From NCBI RefSeq assembly GCF_029439455.1, contig NZ_JAQFVG010000248.1, positions 98,477-162,476 on the forward strand: a DNA stretch of 64,000 bases, given 5' to 3'. The notes beneath the pieces were generated by a model. It searched no databases and was not told where the DNA came from. It saw only the letters and a list, made by a program, of their open reading frames with translations. Below, in pieces: positions 62,395-64,000 of this stretch. This DNA comes from Caballeronia sp. BR00000012568055. GTDB lineage: Bacteria > Pseudomonadota > Gammaproteobacteria > Burkholderiales > Burkholderiaceae. Within the stretch, counting starts at the first letter, position 1, and every line of letters begins with the position of its first letter. A program made the translations under genes and the position numbers.

Positions 62395-64000
62395 ATGAAT
62401 ACGCGCTACTCTGAAACCAATCACAAGACACGCAACGCCGTTCTCCTCTCGCTCAGCCAGGTCAGTATCGCGGTTTTGCTCGCATTTTCCACGGCGCACG
62501 TATGCGCCGATGACACAAAGCACGCGGACACTGCTACGCGGAGTGGATCGGCATTACCGGGCGGCGACCAGCATCCGGCAGCGGCGCAGCCGTCTGGACC
62601 CGACGCTTTGGCAGACACGGCGCCGCCTCAACCTGTTCCGCTGACATTGAATCTCGCGCAAGCCACGCCGCCTCCACCTGCGGAAGTGCAGTTCGACTCT
62701 CAGTTCCTCAGCGGCTCCGGCGCTGGCGCGGTCGATATCAGCCGCTTCAACAAGGGCAATTTCGCCGCGCCCGGCCAGTATCGCGCGGCCCTGTATGTGA
62801 ACAATATCTGGGTTGGTGTGAGCGATGTGACGCTACGCGACGTATTCGGCCCCGGTCGTCCCGCCCAGCCAGTCATGAACAGTGACCTGGTTTCGCGCAT
62901 CGGCATCGATCCGATGCGCCTGCCCGACGCGGCCCGCGCAAAGCTCGACGAAGCAGACAAAGGCGGAAATGTTCTGTTATCCGAACTGGTTCCGGCGGCG
63001 ACGGCCAGCTTCGACATGGGTGAACAGCGCCTTAATGTGAGCGTGCCACAGGCGGTAATGAGCCACAGTGCACGCGGCTGGGTCGATCCGAAGTTCTGGG
63101 ACGAAGGCATCAACGCCGCCGTGTTCCAGTACAACGCGAACGTGTATCACTCAAGCGGCAATGGCGCATCGACCACGCAGAGCTACCTCGGCATGAACAC
63201 CGGGGTGAATATCGGCGCATGGCGCTTCCGTTACAACGGCAACGTGACCAATACGTCGGGCACCGGTTCGAGCAATGGCACGCACGTGCAGAGCATGCAG
63301 ACTTATCTGCAACGCTCCTTTGCCCCGATCAAGAGCGAATTCACCTTCGGCGACTCCTACACCGATGGCTCGATCTTCGACTCGTTCGGCGTGCGCGGGA
63401 TGCAAATCACGACCGATGACCGCATGTATCCCGAATCGCAGCGCGGCTATGCACCGACCGTACGCGGCACGGCGAATACGAACGCGAAGGTTCAGGTCCG
63501 GCAGAACGGCAACATCATTTACGAAACGACCGTCGCGCCCGGTCCGTTTCAGATCGACGATCTGTATCCGACCGGCTACGGCGGCGACCTTCAGTTGGTC
63601 GTGGCCGAAGCAGACGGCAGCCAGCATACGTCAGTGCTGCCGTATGCATCGCCGGTCAACGCGTTGCGCGAAGGCCGCTGGCGTTACACGCTGGCGGGCG
63701 GCCAGTACCGCAGCACGAATCTGAACGACACGCCTTACGTATTCGAAGCGGGCCTGTCGCATGGCCTGAACAATCTCGTCACGCTGTACGGCGGCACGCT
63801 TTTCGCCAATGACTACGTCGCCGTGGCAGGTGGTATCGCGCTGAATACGAAGATCGGCGCATTCGGTTTCGACGTCACGCAGGCGAATACGACGATCACC
63901 GGGCTGCCAAGCCGAGAAGGGCAGAGCTATCGCTTGTCGTATTCAAGAACGTTCACGCCGACCGAAACCGACGTCACGCTCGCGGCTTACCGTTACTCGA
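62395..64000 (+). CDS. Fimbrial outer-membrane usher (FimD/PapC family), 3' end beyond window
   Basis: The usher forms the secretion pore and assembly platform for the pilus. The reading frame from the ATG at 62395 gives a hydrophobic signal (VLLSLSQVSIAVLLAFSTAHV), an Ala/Pro/Asp-rich linker, then the N-terminal domain VQFDSQFLSGSGAGAVDISRF with NFAAPGQYRAALYVNN, the conserved usher motif (here GQYRAALYVN rather than PGxYxVDIYxN). The pore begins TTQSYLGMNTGVNIGAWRFRYNGN and continues NAKVQVRQNGNIIYETTVAPGPFQIDDLYPTGYGGDLQL, the plug-adjacent signature. In-frame ATGs at 62338 and 62344 give a longer N-terminus less like a signal peptide. About 535 residues are present; roughly 300 are missing. 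Confidence 0.93.
   Translation, partial: MNTRYSETNHKTRNAVLLSLSQVSIAVLLAFSTAHVCADDTKHADTATRSGSALPGGDQHPAAAQPSGPDALADTAPPQPVPLTLNLAQATPPPPAEVQFDSQFLSGSGAGAVDISRFNKGNFAAPGQYRAALYVNNIWVGVSDVTLRDVFGPGRPAQPVMNSDLVSRIGIDPMRLPDAARAKLDEADKGGNVLLSELVPAATASFDMGEQRLNVSVPQAVMSHSARGWVDPKFWDEGINAAVFQYNANVYHSSGNGASTTQSYLGMNTGVNIGAWRFRYNGNVTNTSGTGSSNGTHVQSMQTYLQRSFAPIKSEFTFGDSYTDGSIFDSFGVRGMQITTDDRMYPESQRGYAPTVRGTANTNAKVQVRQNGNIIYETTVAPGPFQIDDLYPTGYGGDLQLVVAEADGSQHTSVLPYASPVNALREGRWRYTLAGGQYRSTNLNDTPYVFEAGLSHGLNNLVTLYGGTLFANDYVAVAGGIALNTKIGAFGFDVTQANTTITGLPSREGQSYRLSYSRTFTPTETDVTLAAYRYS

Noticed and set aside
1-64000. tRNA, rRNA, CRISPR arrays, prophage or complete insertion sequences
   Set aside because: Reading both strands gave no cloverleaf with a T-loop consensus, no spaced repeats and no transposase or integrase gene.

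Overview
The window is 64 kb of high-GC chromosomal or chromid DNA from a Burkholderiaceae bacterium, most likely Paraburkholderia, Caballeronia or Burkholderia. Pointers to that group are the bcsDPQABZC cellulose operon, small DUF4148 and DUF3331 proteins, an HTH-fused aspartate carbamoyltransferase, a 180-kDa-type NAD-glutamate dehydrogenase and paired Hsp20 genes. No rRNA, tRNA, CRISPR array, prophage or complete insertion sequence was seen. Genes run off both ends: a carbamoyltransferase at the left and a fimbrial usher at the right.

Layout. 1-4.5 kb: carbamoyltransferase, YjbQ, an exported protein, the NfeD-slipin membrane pair and an AhpD-like protein. 4.6-10.3 kb: a LysR regulator followed by an EmrA/EmrB/outer-membrane-factor efflux operon with a coupled thioesterase. 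10.3-13.3 kb: an omega-amino-acid aminotransferase divergent from a MocR regulator. 13.2-21.1 kb: housekeeping and accessory genes (methyltransferase, basic amino-acid binding protein, two Hsp20s, PanE plus a MazG-like enzyme, M14 peptidase plus hydrolase). 21.2-25.3 kb: an acetyltransferase, then a cobalt-type nitrile hydratase operon whose accessory protein is fused to a DUF3293 domain, then a tautomerase and a phosphopantetheinyl transferase. 25.3-32.3 kb: metalloprotein genes, a LEA2 lipoprotein and the large glutamate dehydrogenase. 32.8-35.5 kb: a FixL/FixJ-like two-component pair, a histidine-rich secreted protein and a host-attachment protein. 35.54-35.75 kb: a MITE-like element with 31-bp perfect terminal inverted repeats. 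35.8-38.8 kb: a PiuC hydroxylase and siderophore receptor. 39.3-51.6 kb: the cellulose operon. 52.2-54 kb: a small acidic protein, an NAD(P)-binding protein and a DUF3331 protein. 54.4-60.5 kb: a polyamine-type ABC transporter divergent from a second MocR regulator. 60.8-64 kb: a chaperone-usher fimbrial operon.

How parts work together. The cellulose genes are linked by 4-bp ATGA overlaps from bcsP through bcsB, and BcsA carries a C-terminal PilZ c-di-GMP site. Together with the fimbrial operon this gives two surface-adhesion systems in one window. Both MocR regulators have, in their divergent promoters, an imperfect 11-bp direct repeat with exactly 23-bp periodicity, which probably marks their operators. 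Nitrile hydratase alpha, beta and accessory genes overlap by 4 bp and should be co-translated; the accessory-DUF3293 fusion and the histidine-rich alpha N-terminus are the most unusual protein features. The most distinctive non-coding features are the MITE-like element at 35.5 kb, a leader with two competing hairpins at 20.8 kb and a 24-bp perfect palindrome at 35.1 kb.
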